A DNA stretch of 64,000 nucleotides from Candidatus Babeliales bacterium (GCA_023133515.1 JAGLWI010000006.1:23108-87107); one strand, 5' to 3'. Positions 9,696 through 20,288 are shown, counted from the stretch's first letter. A program made the numbers and translations. The notes: generated from the letters alone by a model not told the origin.

Positions 9696-11630
9696 CTAAG
9701 AAAGTCTTGTTCCGTTTTCAATTTTTTCAGAAACTGTCACAAATCTCATATTACCTTTTTTATCTTTAGCAAATAGCATCATTCCCTGCGATTCTTGTCC
9801 CATAATCTTTCTTGGCTTGAGATTTGTAACATAGATTCCTTGTTTTCCAATAAGATCTTTTGGCAAAAAATCTTTTGCAACGCCGGCCAACACTTGACGT
9901 TTTCCAATTTTTCCCAAATCAACTTTTAATTTATAAAGTTTTTCAGATCCTTCCACTGAATCACATTCTATAATTGTACCAACATTAAGATGGACTTTTG
10001 CAAAATCATCAATAGAAATATACTTTACATCTGCTTTTTCTTCTTCTCCATTAAGTTCTTTTAAATGTGACTCAGGGCGTGAAAAAAGAGATTCTTTTGA
10101 TTTTTTAAGAATAAATGTTTTGTTCCATTTGTTTTCGCGTAATTCTTTTTCATAATCATTTTTTAAATCAAATTTATGGCCCAAACATTGTAACAACTCT
10201 TCCATTTTTTTTGGCATAACAGGCCATATCATTATTCCTACTGCATAAAGAGAATGGCAAATTGAGCTTATAACCTCTTGAAAATATTCTTTGTTTTCTT
10301 TTACCAATTTCCATGGTTCTTGAGAGTGAAAAAATGCATTCAACTCAGAAATAAATTTCCAAACATCAGAAATAGCAACATTATAACGATTATGATTCAT
10401 ACCATCCCAAAAGCTACGAAAACTCTCCTCACATTTCTCTTTTAAAAATGCCGTATCCGTTTCTAAAGATTCGATTGGTTCAATTTTTTCAAATCCATTA
10501 TTGATAGCCAAAGTTAATGTTCTGTTCAAAAGATTTCCTAAATTGTTAGCTAAATCAGATGTGATGTGATTTTCTAACTCCTCTAAAGAAAAATGGCTAT
10601 CTTCACTTATAGACATGTGGCGTAAAAGAAAATAACGAACAGGCTCAACTCCATACCATTTTGCAAGATTTAAAGGATCCATAACATTAGCCAATGATTT
10701 TGACATTTTTTTACCATCAGTAAGAATATAGCCATGAGACAAAAGTTTTTTTGGTAAAGGAAGATCCGCTGCCATTAAAAATGCAGGCCAATAAACAGCG
10801 TGAAATCTCAAAATATCCTTACCAATTACATGTATATCTGCAGGCCACCAATACTCAAAATCTTCTGTAAATTTTTTATCCTTTTTTCCAAAACCTACTG
10901 CACTAATATAACTTGTAAGAGCATCTGCCCAAACATAAACTGTATGGTTAGGATCAATTGGAAAAGTAATTCCCCATTTAACTTTTTTTCTAGAAATGCT
11001 TAAATCACGTAACCCAGATTTTACAAAAGAAATAACCTCATGCAATCTTTCCTTTGGAAATATAAAATCTGAATTTTCTTCATAAAATTTTAATAACCTA
11101 TCCTCATAAGCAGAAAGCCTAAAAAAATAACTCTCTTCATCTATTTCTTTTAAAGCCCGCTTACATTCAGGGCATAAAAATTTTCCTTTCTCATCTTCTA
11201 TTGATTCAGAACTTGTTACATATCTTTCACATGGAATACAATAAAGACCTGTATAAAAAGATTTATAAATATCTCCATTTTCTTCCAATTTTTCCAATAA
11301 CATTAAAACCGATTTTTCATGATCAGCATCTGTAGTTCTTATAAATTTGTCATACTCAATCTCATATTTTTTCCATACATTTTCAAAAAAAGGTACCATT
11401 GAATCTACAAAATCTTTTGGCTTAACTCCTGCATTTTTTGCAACTTCAGCAATTTTTTGTCCATGCTCATCGGTTCCTGTTAAAAAGAAAACATCCTTAC
11501 CACAAATTTTATTCCACCTAGAAACAACATCTGCTATTAGTGTTGAATAAAGTGTTCCTACATGTGGCTTTGCATTAACGTAATAAAGAGGGGTTGTAAC
11601 ATAAAACTTTTTATTATTTTTTTTATTCAT
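9696..11630 (-). CDS. metG: Methionyl-tRNA synthetase
   Basis: A 644-residue class I synthetase that charges tRNA-Met. It shows the HIGH-type motif in 'YYVNAKPHVGTLYS', paired CxxC zinc knuckles (CIPC and CPEC, about residues 127-155), and the KMSKS loop 'DGKKMSKSLANV'. A C-terminal EMAP/Trbp tRNA-binding OB domain ('DFAKVHLNVGTIIECD' onward) is fused, as in many bacterial dimeric enzymes. It lies 9 bases downstream of lepB on the same strand. Confidence 0.96.
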   Translation of the reverse strand: MNKKNNKKFYVTTPLYYVNAKPHVGTLYSTLIADVVSRWNKICGKDVFFLTGTDEHGQKIAEVAKNAGVKPKDFVDSMVPFFENVWKKYEIEYDKFIRTTDADHEKSVLMLLEKLEENGDIYKSFYTGLYCIPCERYVTSSESIEDEKGKFLCPECKRALKEIDEESYFFRLSAYEDRLLKFYEENSDFIFPKERLHEVISFVKSGLRDLSISRKKVKWGITFPIDPNHTVYVWADALTSYISAVGFGKKDKKFTEDFEYWWPADIHVIGKDILRFHAVYWPAFLMAADLPLPKKLLSHGYILTDGKKMSKSLANVMDPLNLAKWYGVEPVRYFLLRHMSISEDSHFSLEELENHITSDLANNLGNLLNRTLTLAINNGFEKIEPIESLETDTAFLKEKCEESFRSFWDGMNHNRYNVAISDVWKFISELNAFFHSQEPWKLVKENKEYFQEVISSICHSLYAVGIMIWPVMPKKMEELLQCLGHKFDLKNDYEKELRENKWNKTFILKKSKESLFSRPESHLKELNGEEEKADVKYISIDDFAKVHLNVGTIIECDSVEGSEKLYKLKVDLGKIGKRQVLAGVAKDFLPKDLIGKQGIYVTNLKPRKIMGQESQGMMLFAKDKKGNMRFVTVSEKIENGTRLS

Positions 11631-11639
11631 TTTTTAACC

Positions 11640-12851
11640 CTACTTACCATTCCTAAGCCATTTAAAAAATCTATTCCATCTAATTGATTTCGACCAAAAA
11701 TCTATTGGATGTTTAAGCAACTCAAACAACCAAAAAGATTCTTCGCTATCAACAGAGTAAATGACAAAACTTGCTCGCCCATGTATCAAATCTTCATCTA
11801 AAAAACCCCAAAATCTACTATCTCTACTATTTTTTCTACTATCCCCCATAACCCAATACTTTCCATTGGGAACTCTTATTGGACCAAAATTATCTACACT
11901 TCTTACAAACTCAAAATTACCTCCCATAAATTGATACGTTGGAGTATATGGCCACTTTAAAATTGGTTTTCCATCATTACCTTTTATAACTTCTTCTTTT
12001 TTCATGTTATAAAAAGGTTGCTCTTCAAAACTCTTATCAGGAACATATGTATAATCTACAACTTTAATAATTTTACGTAAAAAAGCAGGAATACCTATTG
12101 GGCCTATAGATTCCAAATCAATAAATCCTGTTTCCTTTGCAAGCCTTATCAAAGGATATGAATTCACATAATCCTTTTCATCAAGTTTTTCACCATTACG
12201 ATAAATGACTGTTTTCCCATTCTCAATTTTACCCTCAATAACATCGCCTGGAACCGCTATAATACGCTTTACCCAATTATCTGGACCTACTGGAAAATCT
12301 AAAATCGGAACTGGAAATCCAATATATTTTTGCCACCAATACTTTATAATATTATCTTTTTCATAAATAAATTCAGGATTATCAAAAATTACAAAATCTC
12401 CCAATTTTACCTTGTCAAAATAGTAAGCCATCTTGTTACCCCAAATTCTATCCCCAACCAAAATATTAAATTCAGCAGAACCTGTTGGCACATGATAAAG
12501 ACCAAAAATGTAAGTTCTAAAAACAAAAACAAGAACCGCGGCTATTACTATCGCCTCTATCCATTGACGCCATGCTGGCTTTGTTACTTCTTTAAGTTTT
12601 TTATAAGACTTTTTAAAAAGTTTTAATTTTTCTTTTAAAATAAATTTATCTTTTTCTTCTATCTCAGTTTTTGCAAAAATTTCTTTTATCTCTTTTACAC
12701 AATCATCAGCCTGCTGCAAAAGATTAAAACCTATCTCATGCAATTCCTGTTTTCCTTTATCAAACCATTTTTCTATAATTTTTTTAAAATGTTCTCTTTT
12801 TAAACTATATCTTGAATTTAATTTTTCAAATTTATTTTTTAATTCTTTCAT
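11640..12851 (-). CDS. lepB: Signal peptidase I
   Basis: A 403-residue type I signal peptidase that cleaves signal peptides at the outer face of the inner membrane. A charged coiled-coil extension (residues 1-90) precedes a membrane anchor ('IVIAAVLVFVFRTYIFG'). The catalytic serine is in 'VPTGSAEFNILVGDR', where the usual S-M-x-P-T is changed to S-A-E-F-N. The catalytic lysine is in 'VKRIIAVPGDVIE' and the late box is 'VMGDSRKNSRDSR'. A long insert lies between the lysine box and the late box. The many secreted proteins here would be its substrates. Confidence 0.92.
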   Translation of the reverse strand: MKELKNKFEKLNSRYSLKREHFKKIIEKWFDKGKQELHEIGFNLLQQADDCVKEIKEIFAKTEIEEKDKFILKEKLKLFKKSYKKLKEVTKPAWRQWIEAIVIAAVLVFVFRTYIFGLYHVPTGSAEFNILVGDRIWGNKMAYYFDKVKLGDFVIFDNPEFIYEKDNIIKYWWQKYIGFPVPILDFPVGPDNWVKRIIAVPGDVIEGKIENGKTVIYRNGEKLDEKDYVNSYPLIRLAKETGFIDLESIGPIGIPAFLRKIIKVVDYTYVPDKSFEEQPFYNMKKEEVIKGNDGKPILKWPYTPTYQFMGGNFEFVRSVDNFGPIRVPNGKYWVMGDSRKNSRDSRFWGFLDEDLIHGRASFVIYSVDSEESFWLFELLKHPIDFWSKSIRWNRFFKWLRNGK

Positions 12852-12860
12852 ATAAAAACC

Positions 12861-13991
12861 TTACGATAATTTTATACTTGACCATAATTTTTCAATTCTT
12901 TTAATACCAATATCATTAGGAACCAAATGTAATCTATCAAACATTTTTTCCTCAGGAAAAAATGATTTATGTTCTAAAATTTTTTTACCAATCTTTTTAC
13001 AAGATTCCACGTTTACAGGATTGTATCCATATTCCAAACTGTTTTCAAGGCAAACCTCTTTTGATATTAAAAAATCAATAAATTGTAAAGACAAATCGGA
13101 TTTTTCACTTAAAACGGGAATTGCTAAATTCTCAATAGAAAACACACTTCCCTCTTTTGGTACAACAAAATCAAACTCATCACTAATCTCAAGAATCTTT
13201 TGTGCATAAACACTTTCAGTAACAGCCAATGAAACAACCTCTCCCAAAAGATAATATTGTAAACTTCCCAACATATATATTTCTACCCACCTTTTCTGCT
13301 CAATCAATAACTCTCTTATCTGCTCCAACTCCTTTTCACTCAGGTTATCAACTTTACCAAAAAGATGAATCGCTGCAAGATAAATTGAATCACGAGGAGC
13401 TTGAATCATACAAATTTTATAATCAGATTGAGGCAAAATTTTTTTAGGATCTTTAAATACAAAAGACCAATTCATATCAACATTTAAATCTTCAAGAATT
13501 TTAAATTTATTTTTGTTATAAATTATTCCATACAAACTCCAAAAACATGGTACAGAATAATCATTTTTTGGGTCAAAATATTTACCCAAAAATCTCTTGT
13601 CTAAATATTTAAAATTTGAAATTTTTGAAATATCTATCTTTTGTAAAAGTTTTTTTGAACGTAATATGTCAACGGCAAAATCTGAAACTGTAATCAGATC
13701 ATAACCTTTTCCCTTGTTTATTCTAAATTTAGATATCAATTCATTATTTGCATCAAAATATTTTAAATTAACCGATATACCTGTTTTCTTTTCAAATTCT
13801 TTTACTGTCTTATAACTAATAATATCGGAAAAAACATAAACATTTATCACTTTCTTATCAGATATCATAAATCTAAAAATTTTTGGAATATACAAAAATA
13901 AAATTAAAATCAAAAAATAAAAAATCACTATAAAAATTTTACTTAAAAAACTTATCCAAAAATTTTTAGTTTCTGCAACTCCTTCATTCAT
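12861..13991 (-). CDS. potD: Spermidine/putrescine-binding protein PotD
   Basis: About 376 residues. An N-terminal membrane segment (residues 14-38) anchors a periplasmic solute-binding domain of the PotD/PotF type ('INVYVFSDIISYKTVKEFE', 'YDLITVSDFAVDIL', 'YSVPCFWSLYGIIYN'). It lacks a lipobox cysteine, so it seems to be held by an uncleaved membrane helix. The ATG at 13991 overlaps the potC stop by 8 bases. Last gene of the pot operon; it delivers polyamine to PotBC. Confidence 0.9.
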   Translation of the reverse strand: MNEGVAETKNFWISFLSKIFIVIFYFLILILFLYIPKIFRFMISDKKVINVYVFSDIISYKTVKEFEKKTGISVNLKYFDANNELISKFRINKGKGYDLITVSDFAVDILRSKKLLQKIDISKISNFKYLDKRFLGKYFDPKNDYSVPCFWSLYGIIYNKNKFKILEDLNVDMNWSFVFKDPKKILPQSDYKICMIQAPRDSIYLAAIHLFGKVDNLSEKELEQIRELLIEQKRWVEIYMLGSLQYYLLGEVVSLAVTESVYAQKILEISDEFDFVVPKEGSVFSIENLAIPVLSEKSDLSLQFIDFLISKEVCLENSLEYGYNPVNVESCKKIGKKILEHKSFFPEEKMFDRLHLVPNDIGIKRIEKLWSSIKLS

Positions 13992-14778
13992 GAGCAATCA
14001 CCTTATCAATAACCTTAAAAGCGCTCAATAATAAAACAAGAATACTGCTTACAACCAAAAGACACGTTGAAACTGCATTAATAGTAGGATCTACAAAAGT
14101 CTTTATCATAGAATAAACATAAATAGATAAAGTTTGAACATTCGGACTTGAACAAAAAAATGCTATTAAAAAATCATCTAATGATAGTGTAAAAACCAAC
14201 AAACCTGAAGCTATCAAAGAAGGAATTAACAACGGCATGATAACACGTACAAAGGTTTGATTATAACCAGCTCCCAAATCTAAAGAAGCTTCTGTAAGCT
14301 CCGGATCTAACTCCTCAAACCTAGTCCTTACAATTGGAACAACAAAACCTAATCCTATGACAGAATGCCCTACAATCAAACTACAATATCCAAGCGGAAC
14401 TTTTAAAAAAGTAAAAATACTCAAAACGCCTACTGCCAAAATAATATCAGGCAAAATAACATTTAAATAAAAAATATTATTCAAAAAAGATGTCTTCCAC
14501 CAACTAGTACAAAGCACAAAAGCTGTTCCAATTACAACACTTATAATTGTAGAAGCACTCGCTACTATTAGTGAGGTCTGCAATGCCTTAATAATCTGCG
14601 GAGAATTGAAAAAATTTATATACCACCGCAAAGAAAAACCCTTCCAGCTCAATGATACAGAAGAATCGTTAAAAGAAAAAATTACCATTACAACCATTGG
14701 CACATATAAAAAAATATATGCAAAAATAACAAATAATAAAGTTGCAAATCTCGAGAAATATCTCCTACCTTGCACCAT
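13984..14778 (-). CDS. potC: Polyamine ABC transporter permease PotC
   Basis: A 264-residue inner-membrane permease with six hydrophobic segments and the cytoplasmic EAA loop ('LTEASLDLGAGYNQTF') that docks on PotA. It resembles PotC more than PotB in length and gene order. The start overlaps the potB stop by 14 bases and the stop overlaps potD, so the genes are tightly coupled. Confidence 0.92.
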   Translation of the reverse strand: MVQGRRYFSRFATLLFVIFAYIFLYVPMVVMVIFSFNDSSVSLSWKGFSLRWYINFFNSPQIIKALQTSLIVASASTIISVVIGTAFVLCTSWWKTSFLNNIFYLNVILPDIILAVGVLSIFTFLKVPLGYCSLIVGHSVIGLGFVVPIVRTRFEELDPELTEASLDLGAGYNQTFVRVIMPLLIPSLIASGLLVFTLSLDDFLIAFFCSSPNVQTLSIYVYSMIKTFVDPTINAVSTCLLVVSSILVLLLSAFKVIDKVIAHE

Positions 14779-15655
14779 TATAAGATATCCCTTTTTTTAA
14801 AAAACTTATAAAAAATCTATTAAGAAGATAAATAAATAAAAATAATGAACCAAGAATCAAAACTCCAATTGCTGTCAATGATGAACCAGACTGCCAATCC
14901 CTAAAAATCAAAAATTTATCAACAATAACACTTCCCCAAAAAACATTTTTTCCTCCACCCAAAAGATCTGGTACCGCAAATTCTCCAAAAGAAGCAATAA
15001 ATACAAGTAAAAAACCAGCCAAGACTCCCGGAAACGAAATAGGAAAAATTACTCGTCTTAATGTTTGAAAATGATTTGCACCCAAATCGGCAGAAGCTTC
15101 AATAAGATCTTTATCCATTCTTTCTAAAACCGCATAAATAGGCAAAATCATAAAAGGAAGATAGCAATAAACCATGCCAATAAGAATAGCAAAATAATTG
15201 TTTAAAAGATGAGTTCCATCAGATATAATTCCCAATTTATAAAGGAAAAAACTTATAAATCCATTTTTTTGCAAAAGAAAAAACCAGCAATAAATCTGAA
15301 CAATAAAACTTGTCCAAGAAGGCAAGATCAATGAAAACAATAAAAAGGTCTTAAATCTTTTTACCTTCATCGAAAAATAGTAAGCAACAGGATACGAAAT
15401 CAAAAAACAAATCATAGAAGTAAAAATAGCAATAATCAATGAATTTATAATCACTTTCAAATAAAGTAAATTTAAAACCTCTTTGTAATGAAAAAAAGTA
15501 AAACGTAAAAATCTAAATCCTTTTTCAACATCAACAAAACTATAAATCATAATAAGACAAAGAGGTAAATACAAAAATAAAAACTGCCATATAAGCGCAG
15601 GACAAGCAAAAACAAAAGGAAGCTCATTTTTAAAAATACGTCTTACAAAATTCAT
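14765..15655 (-). CDS. potB: Polyamine ABC transporter permease PotB
   Basis: A 296-residue inner-membrane permease with six predicted membrane segments and an EAA loop ('LIEASADLGANHFQTL'). With PotC it forms the channel of a spermidine/putrescine importer. It sits 4 bases after potA and overlaps potC by 14 bases, in the standard potABCD order. Confidence 0.92.
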   Translation of the reverse strand: MNFVRRIFKNELPFVFACPALIWQFLFLYLPLCLIMIYSFVDVEKGFRFLRFTFFHYKEVLNLLYLKVIINSLIIAIFTSMICFLISYPVAYYFSMKVKRFKTFLLFSLILPSWTSFIVQIYCWFFLLQKNGFISFFLYKLGIISDGTHLLNNYFAILIGMVYCYLPFMILPIYAVLERMDKDLIEASADLGANHFQTLRRVIFPISFPGVLAGFLLVFIASFGEFAVPDLLGGGKNVFWGSVIVDKFLIFRDWQSGSSLTAIGVLILGSLFLFIYLLNRFFISFLKKGISYNGAR

Positions 15656-15659
15656 CTTC

Positions 15660-16751
15660 TTAGCTTTCCAATAAAACTACATTTTCCTTTTGAAAGTACA
15701 AATTTACCTCATCCTCATAATCTATTACTTCTTGAGGAAAATGTTCTTCATTTTGTTCAAAAACTGTAAGTCTTTTTCCATTCTTTAACAAAACTCTATA
15801 TTGCGTAGAACGTCCATAATAAATAATATCAATTACTTTTCCTATCAAGCGATTAGAAAATCCTTCAATCTCTTTTTTACTGATATATATTTTTTCAGGA
15901 CGAATGCTAATAAATAACTTACATCCATTAGACATCCAACTTTTTATAGAAGGAACAAAAACATAAAAAGAACCTAATCCTTCTACCTTAACCTCCCATA
16001 CATTATCTTTTATTTGTAACACCCCATCAATAATATTTGTATTTCCAACAAAATTGGCAACAAAAATAGAAGCCGGGAATTCGTATATCTGTTTTGGAAC
16101 CCCAATCTGTTCTATATTTCCATCTGAACTCATTATAGCCATCTGATCAGCAACTGTAAGTGCCTCAAATTGATCATGTGTTACATATAAAAATGTGGTT
16201 TTCAATTTATCGTGAAGATCAATAAGTTCAATTAAAACCTGCTCTTTTAATTTTGGATCAAGAGCGGCCAATGGCTCGTCTAACAACAAAACTTCTGGTT
16301 CATTTATAATAGCTCTTGCAAGAGCAACCCTTTGTTTTTGTCCACCAGACAAGCTTCTTATATATTTTGACTCAAAACCTAAAAGTCGTACAGTTTTTAA
16401 AACATCACCAACTTTATTTTTTATTACAGACTCTTTCTCTCTTTTAATTCGAAGACTATATGCCACATTTTCATAAACTGATAGATGAGGAAATAAAGCA
16501 TACTCCTGAAAAACTGTATTAATACGTCTTTTATAGATAGGCAAATTAGTAATTTCTTTATCACCAAGATATATTTTGCCAGAATCAACATTTTCTAAAC
16601 CAGCGATAAGACGTAATAATGTTGTTTTTCCACATCCACTTGGACCGAGCAAAGCAAAAAACTGGCCAGATGGAATATTAAGATTCAAATTTTTTAAAAT
16701 AATCTCCCCATCAAAAGATTTAGAAACATTATCAAATCTAATTTGCCTCAT
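15660..16751 (-). CDS. potA: Polyamine ABC transporter ATPase PotA
   Basis: A 363-residue ABC ATPase. Walker A GPSGCGKTT, Q-loop ('FQEYALFPH'), signature LSGGQKQR, Walker B VLLLDEPLAALD, and the switch histidine in 'YVTHDQ' are all intact. A C-terminal TOBE-type regulatory domain follows (about residues 235-363). It powers polyamine import by PotBCD. A previously untracked 56-codon ORF ends one base before its ATG. Confidence 0.94.
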   Translation of the reverse strand: MRQIRFDNVSKSFDGEIILKNLNLNIPSGQFFALLGPSGCGKTTLLRLIAGLENVDSGKIYLGDKEITNLPIYKRRINTVFQEYALFPHLSVYENVAYSLRIKREKESVIKNKVGDVLKTVRLLGFESKYIRSLSGGQKQRVALARAIINEPEVLLLDEPLAALDPKLKEQVLIELIDLHDKLKTTFLYVTHDQFEALTVADQMAIMSSDGNIEQIGVPKQIYEFPASIFVANFVGNTNIIDGVLQIKDNVWEVKVEGLGSFYVFVPSIKSWMSNGCKLFISIRPEKIYISKKEIEGFSNRLIGKVIDIIYYGRSTQYRVLLKNGKRLTVFEQNEEHFPQEVIDYEDEVNLYFQKENVVLLES

Positions 16752-16922
16752 TTATTTTTCCTCTGTATCATTGATATCAAAATATGAAAGGAAACTTATA
16801 ATAACCATTGCAAATGCTACAGAAAAAATTGCAATAGGAAGATGACATATCATCTCCTGATAAATTGTTTCATGTTTTTCAAGAACATTTTTTTTAGAAG
16901 AATGTTTAGAATTATAAACCAT
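16752..16922 (-). CDS. Small single-pass membrane protein preceding potA
   Basis: A 56-codon ORF. Hydrophilic N-terminus (MVYNSKHSSKKN), one hydrophobic segment ('LPIAIFSVAFAMVIISFL', about residues 28-45), and an acidic tail ending DTEEK. Its TAA is directly followed by the potA ATG, and AAGGA lies about 9 bases before its own ATG, so it appears to be the first gene of the pot operon. It could be a small accessory subunit of the transporter or an unrelated membrane peptide. No family is recognised. Confidence 0.6.
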   Translation of the reverse strand: MVYNSKHSSKKNVLEKHETIYQEMICHLPIAIFSVAFAMVIISFLSYFDINDTEEK

Positions 16923-17107
16923 CCTGCCAAATCCTTTTTTAAGAGATAAAACAACTATAAACTATCCTACCAACAAATTTTACCTCCCTATTATTAAATC
17001 TTGTAGAAAAATAAAAAAAGAGGCCTTTTGAATTAAATAACCCTCTCCAAAAAAGACTATTGTCATTTATTATAATAAAGAAGATTTAATTAGTAAAACG
17101 GTATTTT

Positions 17108-20074
17108 TTAAAAAGCTTCCCCTAGAGTCAAATACCAGGCATATGAACTATCGTCTTTTAATCTACGCCTCCATTTCCAACCTATATCAAATCTCAAAGG
17201 ACCTAGAGGCGTTTTATATCTAAAACCAAATCCTGTCGCAGGATACAATTTACCTTTAAACCCACCAAATCCAGTTTGACTCAAAACTCCTACATCTTGA
17301 AAAATAACTCCTCGAAAAGATTTGTATATTGGAAAACGAATTTCAATATTCCCGTTAATCATACCGCTACCACCTTGAATGGTATAAATCTTCTCAATCG
17401 TTCCATCATCCCTTATAATCTCATCTACGCCTAAAGGAGGAAGAGAATCTTTCTCATAACCTCTTACAGAATACGGACCTCCCAAATAAAAACGTTCTAC
17501 AGGCTGAATTTGATCAAAACTCGATCTGAAAATATGCCCAAATCTAATTCTTGCACAACCTATAACATTTTTAAATATCGGATAAAAAACAGATTGCTCA
17601 AACATCAATTTACAAATAACGGAACTAATTCTTTCGGGAATCATAAATTTTAATGAAAAAAAATTAACGCTTCCTTTTGTAACATCTAATCTATTATCCA
17701 ATTTATCAATAATGATGCTAGGTTCTATAAATAAAAAAGGTATTGTTTTTCCAACAATAGATTGGTCAATTTTTAAGTCTCCTCTTACCCTACTAGTCTT
17801 TAGCCATTCATTACCAAGGCTTAATCCCCAAAAATAACCCTGCTTATATTCATTATTTAAACCAAACAAAAAACCATTCTGAACTGCTTCATACGCAGAA
17901 CCACTTCTAAGTATCTCAACTGGATGAACATATTTATTTGTATATACTCTAATTTTTCCAATCAAAGAAGAATTTTTTAATGATATTGAAAAAGGATCTG
18001 GAATACGATAATCAAGATTAATTTTTCTTTCAAAACGAGTAAAATCTGCATTAAACATCAATTTGTCTGCACTGTTAGTAGGATTTTTTATTATAAGAGA
18101 GGTTCCTAATTTATAAGTTGAAGCACGTTCAAATAAAAAATTCTTGCTAGTTAAAAAATATCCAACCCTTATTCTCGCATGCAACGGATCATCATCAATT
18201 AAATTCAAAATAACAGGTTGTTCTATATTTTTTTTATCTTTCAACAATTTATAAGGATGAATCTGAATGTGCTTAAAAACATCCAGCTTTTTAAGATTTT
18301 TTCTGGATGACTCAATTTTATTTCTATTCCAAATATCACCTTGCCTAAAATTTAATTGTTTTAAAATTCTTGAAAAAGGAACTGTTGTGTCTCCGTGAAC
18401 AAAAACCTTTCCAAATTTTACCTGTGAACCTATCTTTACCTTCCAATTAACAAATACAAGCTGGCCACAACAATTTTTTTTTCCTTCATCATAATTATCG
18501 CTTTTGAAAATTGGAGATGTTACAAATTCAGGTTTTATATCTACTTTCCAATATCCTTTTTTATAAAAATAATTTAGCAGAAAACTCTTCTGTTCTTGAA
18601 ACCAATAAAAATTAAATGGAGCTTTAAATTCATCTTTATGTAAATCAAATTTAGAAAAAAAATCTTGAATTTTTGAATCTTTATAACCTTCAATACTAAT
18701 ACCTCCACAAAATCTCTTCATCCCTTTTCGAACCAGTAAAATAATTTTACATCTTTTTCCCATATTGCTTTTGATAAATTTTTTGTCCAAAATTGAAAAA
18801 TCCCAAAAGCCATTTTTTAAATAAGACTCCTTCAATCTTTCAATTCCATTATCTAAAAGATTTTCATCAAAAATTCTTGTCTTAAAAAGATCTTTAAAAA
18901 AATCTTCATTCCCAATCATTTGATCGTTAACTTTATCTTTTATAATTATTTGATCAACAATAATCGGCTCACCCTCATTTATCCGAAATAAAAAAGTGTC
19001 TCCATTATCTTTTCTAGCTTTTATTAAAACATTCCAATATCCTTTTTTGTAATACTCATGAACAAGTTGCTCTGCAATAATCTGAGCAGAAAAAATCCAA
19101 GACGGATAATCAATACCCAATAGATCTTTCATGACCTGTTTTTCAGAAAATAATCTGTTACCTTCAAATTTAAGAATACGCCTTTTTCCAAGTTTTATTA
19201 TAAAAGTAATCTGAACGGTAAAATTAATTCTATCAACAATACGTTTTACAGATACAAAACATTCTAAAAACCCTCTTTTCCTAAAAAATTTTTTTATTTT
19301 CCCAACCTGTTTTTCAATAAACGGTTTCAAATAATTGAAATCCAATAAATCAAATCCTATTTTTTTTTCCAGCTTATTCTGAAAAATAGAAAACTCTTCT
19401 TTTAAAATATCTTGATCATCTTCCTTTCTACTCATCAACTTAAATTCAACTTTATTTATATAAAAACCACGTTTCTTTTTTATGTATAATATCGCAATAA
19501 TACTTTTATCTATTTTCTTATAAATCAATTCATCTTGTATGTCACAATCAAAATATCCTCTGTGATATAAAAAATCTTTTATATCACCTATCGATTTTTC
19601 ATGAAATACAATATCAAAAATATCTCCTTCCTGTTGTTTATACAACGATGAATATTCATGTTTATCAAACCATATACCTCTTATTATCAATTTTTTAAAT
19701 ATCCAATTCGCTTTCAATTTAAAATGCAGATTAATTTTTAAATCATCTATTTCAACATCAATCTCAACATTTTTAAATCTTTTTTTATAAGTAAAATTCT
19801 CATAAGCTTTTTCAATACCTTTTAATGTAACATTGCTACCTTCACTCAAATCAGTCAAATATAAAAACTCAATCTTACTAAACGGAACATCAGATTCAAA
19901 AGTAAGCTTATCCAAATAAAAAGAATCATCTGTCTGGATGTTTTCCATTTCAACCAAATCTGCAAACGAACCACTATATCCTTTGGTTGAAGCCTTAAAA
20001 AATACAAAAAATAATATCAAAATAATTGTATATTTTAAAAAACTTAGCAAAAACAAAATTTCATTATTTTTCAT
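17108..20074 (-). CDS. bamA: Outer-membrane assembly protein BamA (Omp85)
   Basis: A 988-residue Omp85 protein that inserts beta-barrels into the outer membrane. An N-terminal hydrophobic signal (residues 10-28) is followed by a long periplasmic part with several POTRA-like units (about 45-600, for example 'GKRRILKFEGNRLFSEKQV'). The C-terminal barrel carries the surface-antigen motif 'LGGPYSVRGYEKD' (lid-lock loop) and ends in Phe ('LTLGEAF'), the C-terminal signature of barrel proteins. It is longer than the typical 800 residues because of the POTRA part. Its presence shows a Gram-negative envelope. TamA is the alternative, but the POTRA array is longer. Confidence 0.88.
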   Translation of the reverse strand: MKNNEILFLLSFLKYTIILILFFVFFKASTKGYSGSFADLVEMENIQTDDSFYLDKLTFESDVPFSKIEFLYLTDLSEGSNVTLKGIEKAYENFTYKKRFKNVEIDVEIDDLKINLHFKLKANWIFKKLIIRGIWFDKHEYSSLYKQQEGDIFDIVFHEKSIGDIKDFLYHRGYFDCDIQDELIYKKIDKSIIAILYIKKKRGFYINKVEFKLMSRKEDDQDILKEEFSIFQNKLEKKIGFDLLDFNYLKPFIEKQVGKIKKFFRKRGFLECFVSVKRIVDRINFTVQITFIIKLGKRRILKFEGNRLFSEKQVMKDLLGIDYPSWIFSAQIIAEQLVHEYYKKGYWNVLIKARKDNGDTFLFRINEGEPIIVDQIIIKDKVNDQMIGNEDFFKDLFKTRIFDENLLDNGIERLKESYLKNGFWDFSILDKKFIKSNMGKRCKIILLVRKGMKRFCGGISIEGYKDSKIQDFFSKFDLHKDEFKAPFNFYWFQEQKSFLLNYFYKKGYWKVDIKPEFVTSPIFKSDNYDEGKKNCCGQLVFVNWKVKIGSQVKFGKVFVHGDTTVPFSRILKQLNFRQGDIWNRNKIESSRKNLKKLDVFKHIQIHPYKLLKDKKNIEQPVILNLIDDDPLHARIRVGYFLTSKNFLFERASTYKLGTSLIIKNPTNSADKLMFNADFTRFERKINLDYRIPDPFSISLKNSSLIGKIRVYTNKYVHPVEILRSGSAYEAVQNGFLFGLNNEYKQGYFWGLSLGNEWLKTSRVRGDLKIDQSIVGKTIPFLFIEPSIIIDKLDNRLDVTKGSVNFFSLKFMIPERISSVICKLMFEQSVFYPIFKNVIGCARIRFGHIFRSSFDQIQPVERFYLGGPYSVRGYEKDSLPPLGVDEIIRDDGTIEKIYTIQGGSGMINGNIEIRFPIYKSFRGVIFQDVGVLSQTGFGGFKGKLYPATGFGFRYKTPLGPLRFDIGWKWRRRLKDDSSYAWYLTLGEAF

Positions 20075-20259
20075 TTTTATTTGTCTATTTAAATCAAATC
20101 AAAATAATTTTCGTATAAACCGTAAAAGAAAAACCTAAAATTTAGATAATAAGAATACTAAGAGTATAGAGAAATAAAAATTTTTTAATTGGTTTGAATA
20201 AACCTTCACTAGACGAGAATCTACTATACATAAATAAAAACAAAGAAATCAAAACCATC

Positions 20260-20288
20260 TTTACTACAATGTCTTTATCTTGTATTAT
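20260..20288 (+). promoter_or_regulatory. Sigma-70 type promoter of tRNA-Glu
   Basis: TTTACT (20260-20265), a 17-base spacer, then TATTAT (20283-20288), ending 22 bases before the tRNA. The same spacing is seen before tRNA-Asn and tRNA-Val, which supports it. Confidence 0.55.

Noticed and set aside
17000..17060. Possible terminator between bamA and the pot operon
   Set aside because: GAGGC and CCCTC words do not form a stable stem with a T-run.
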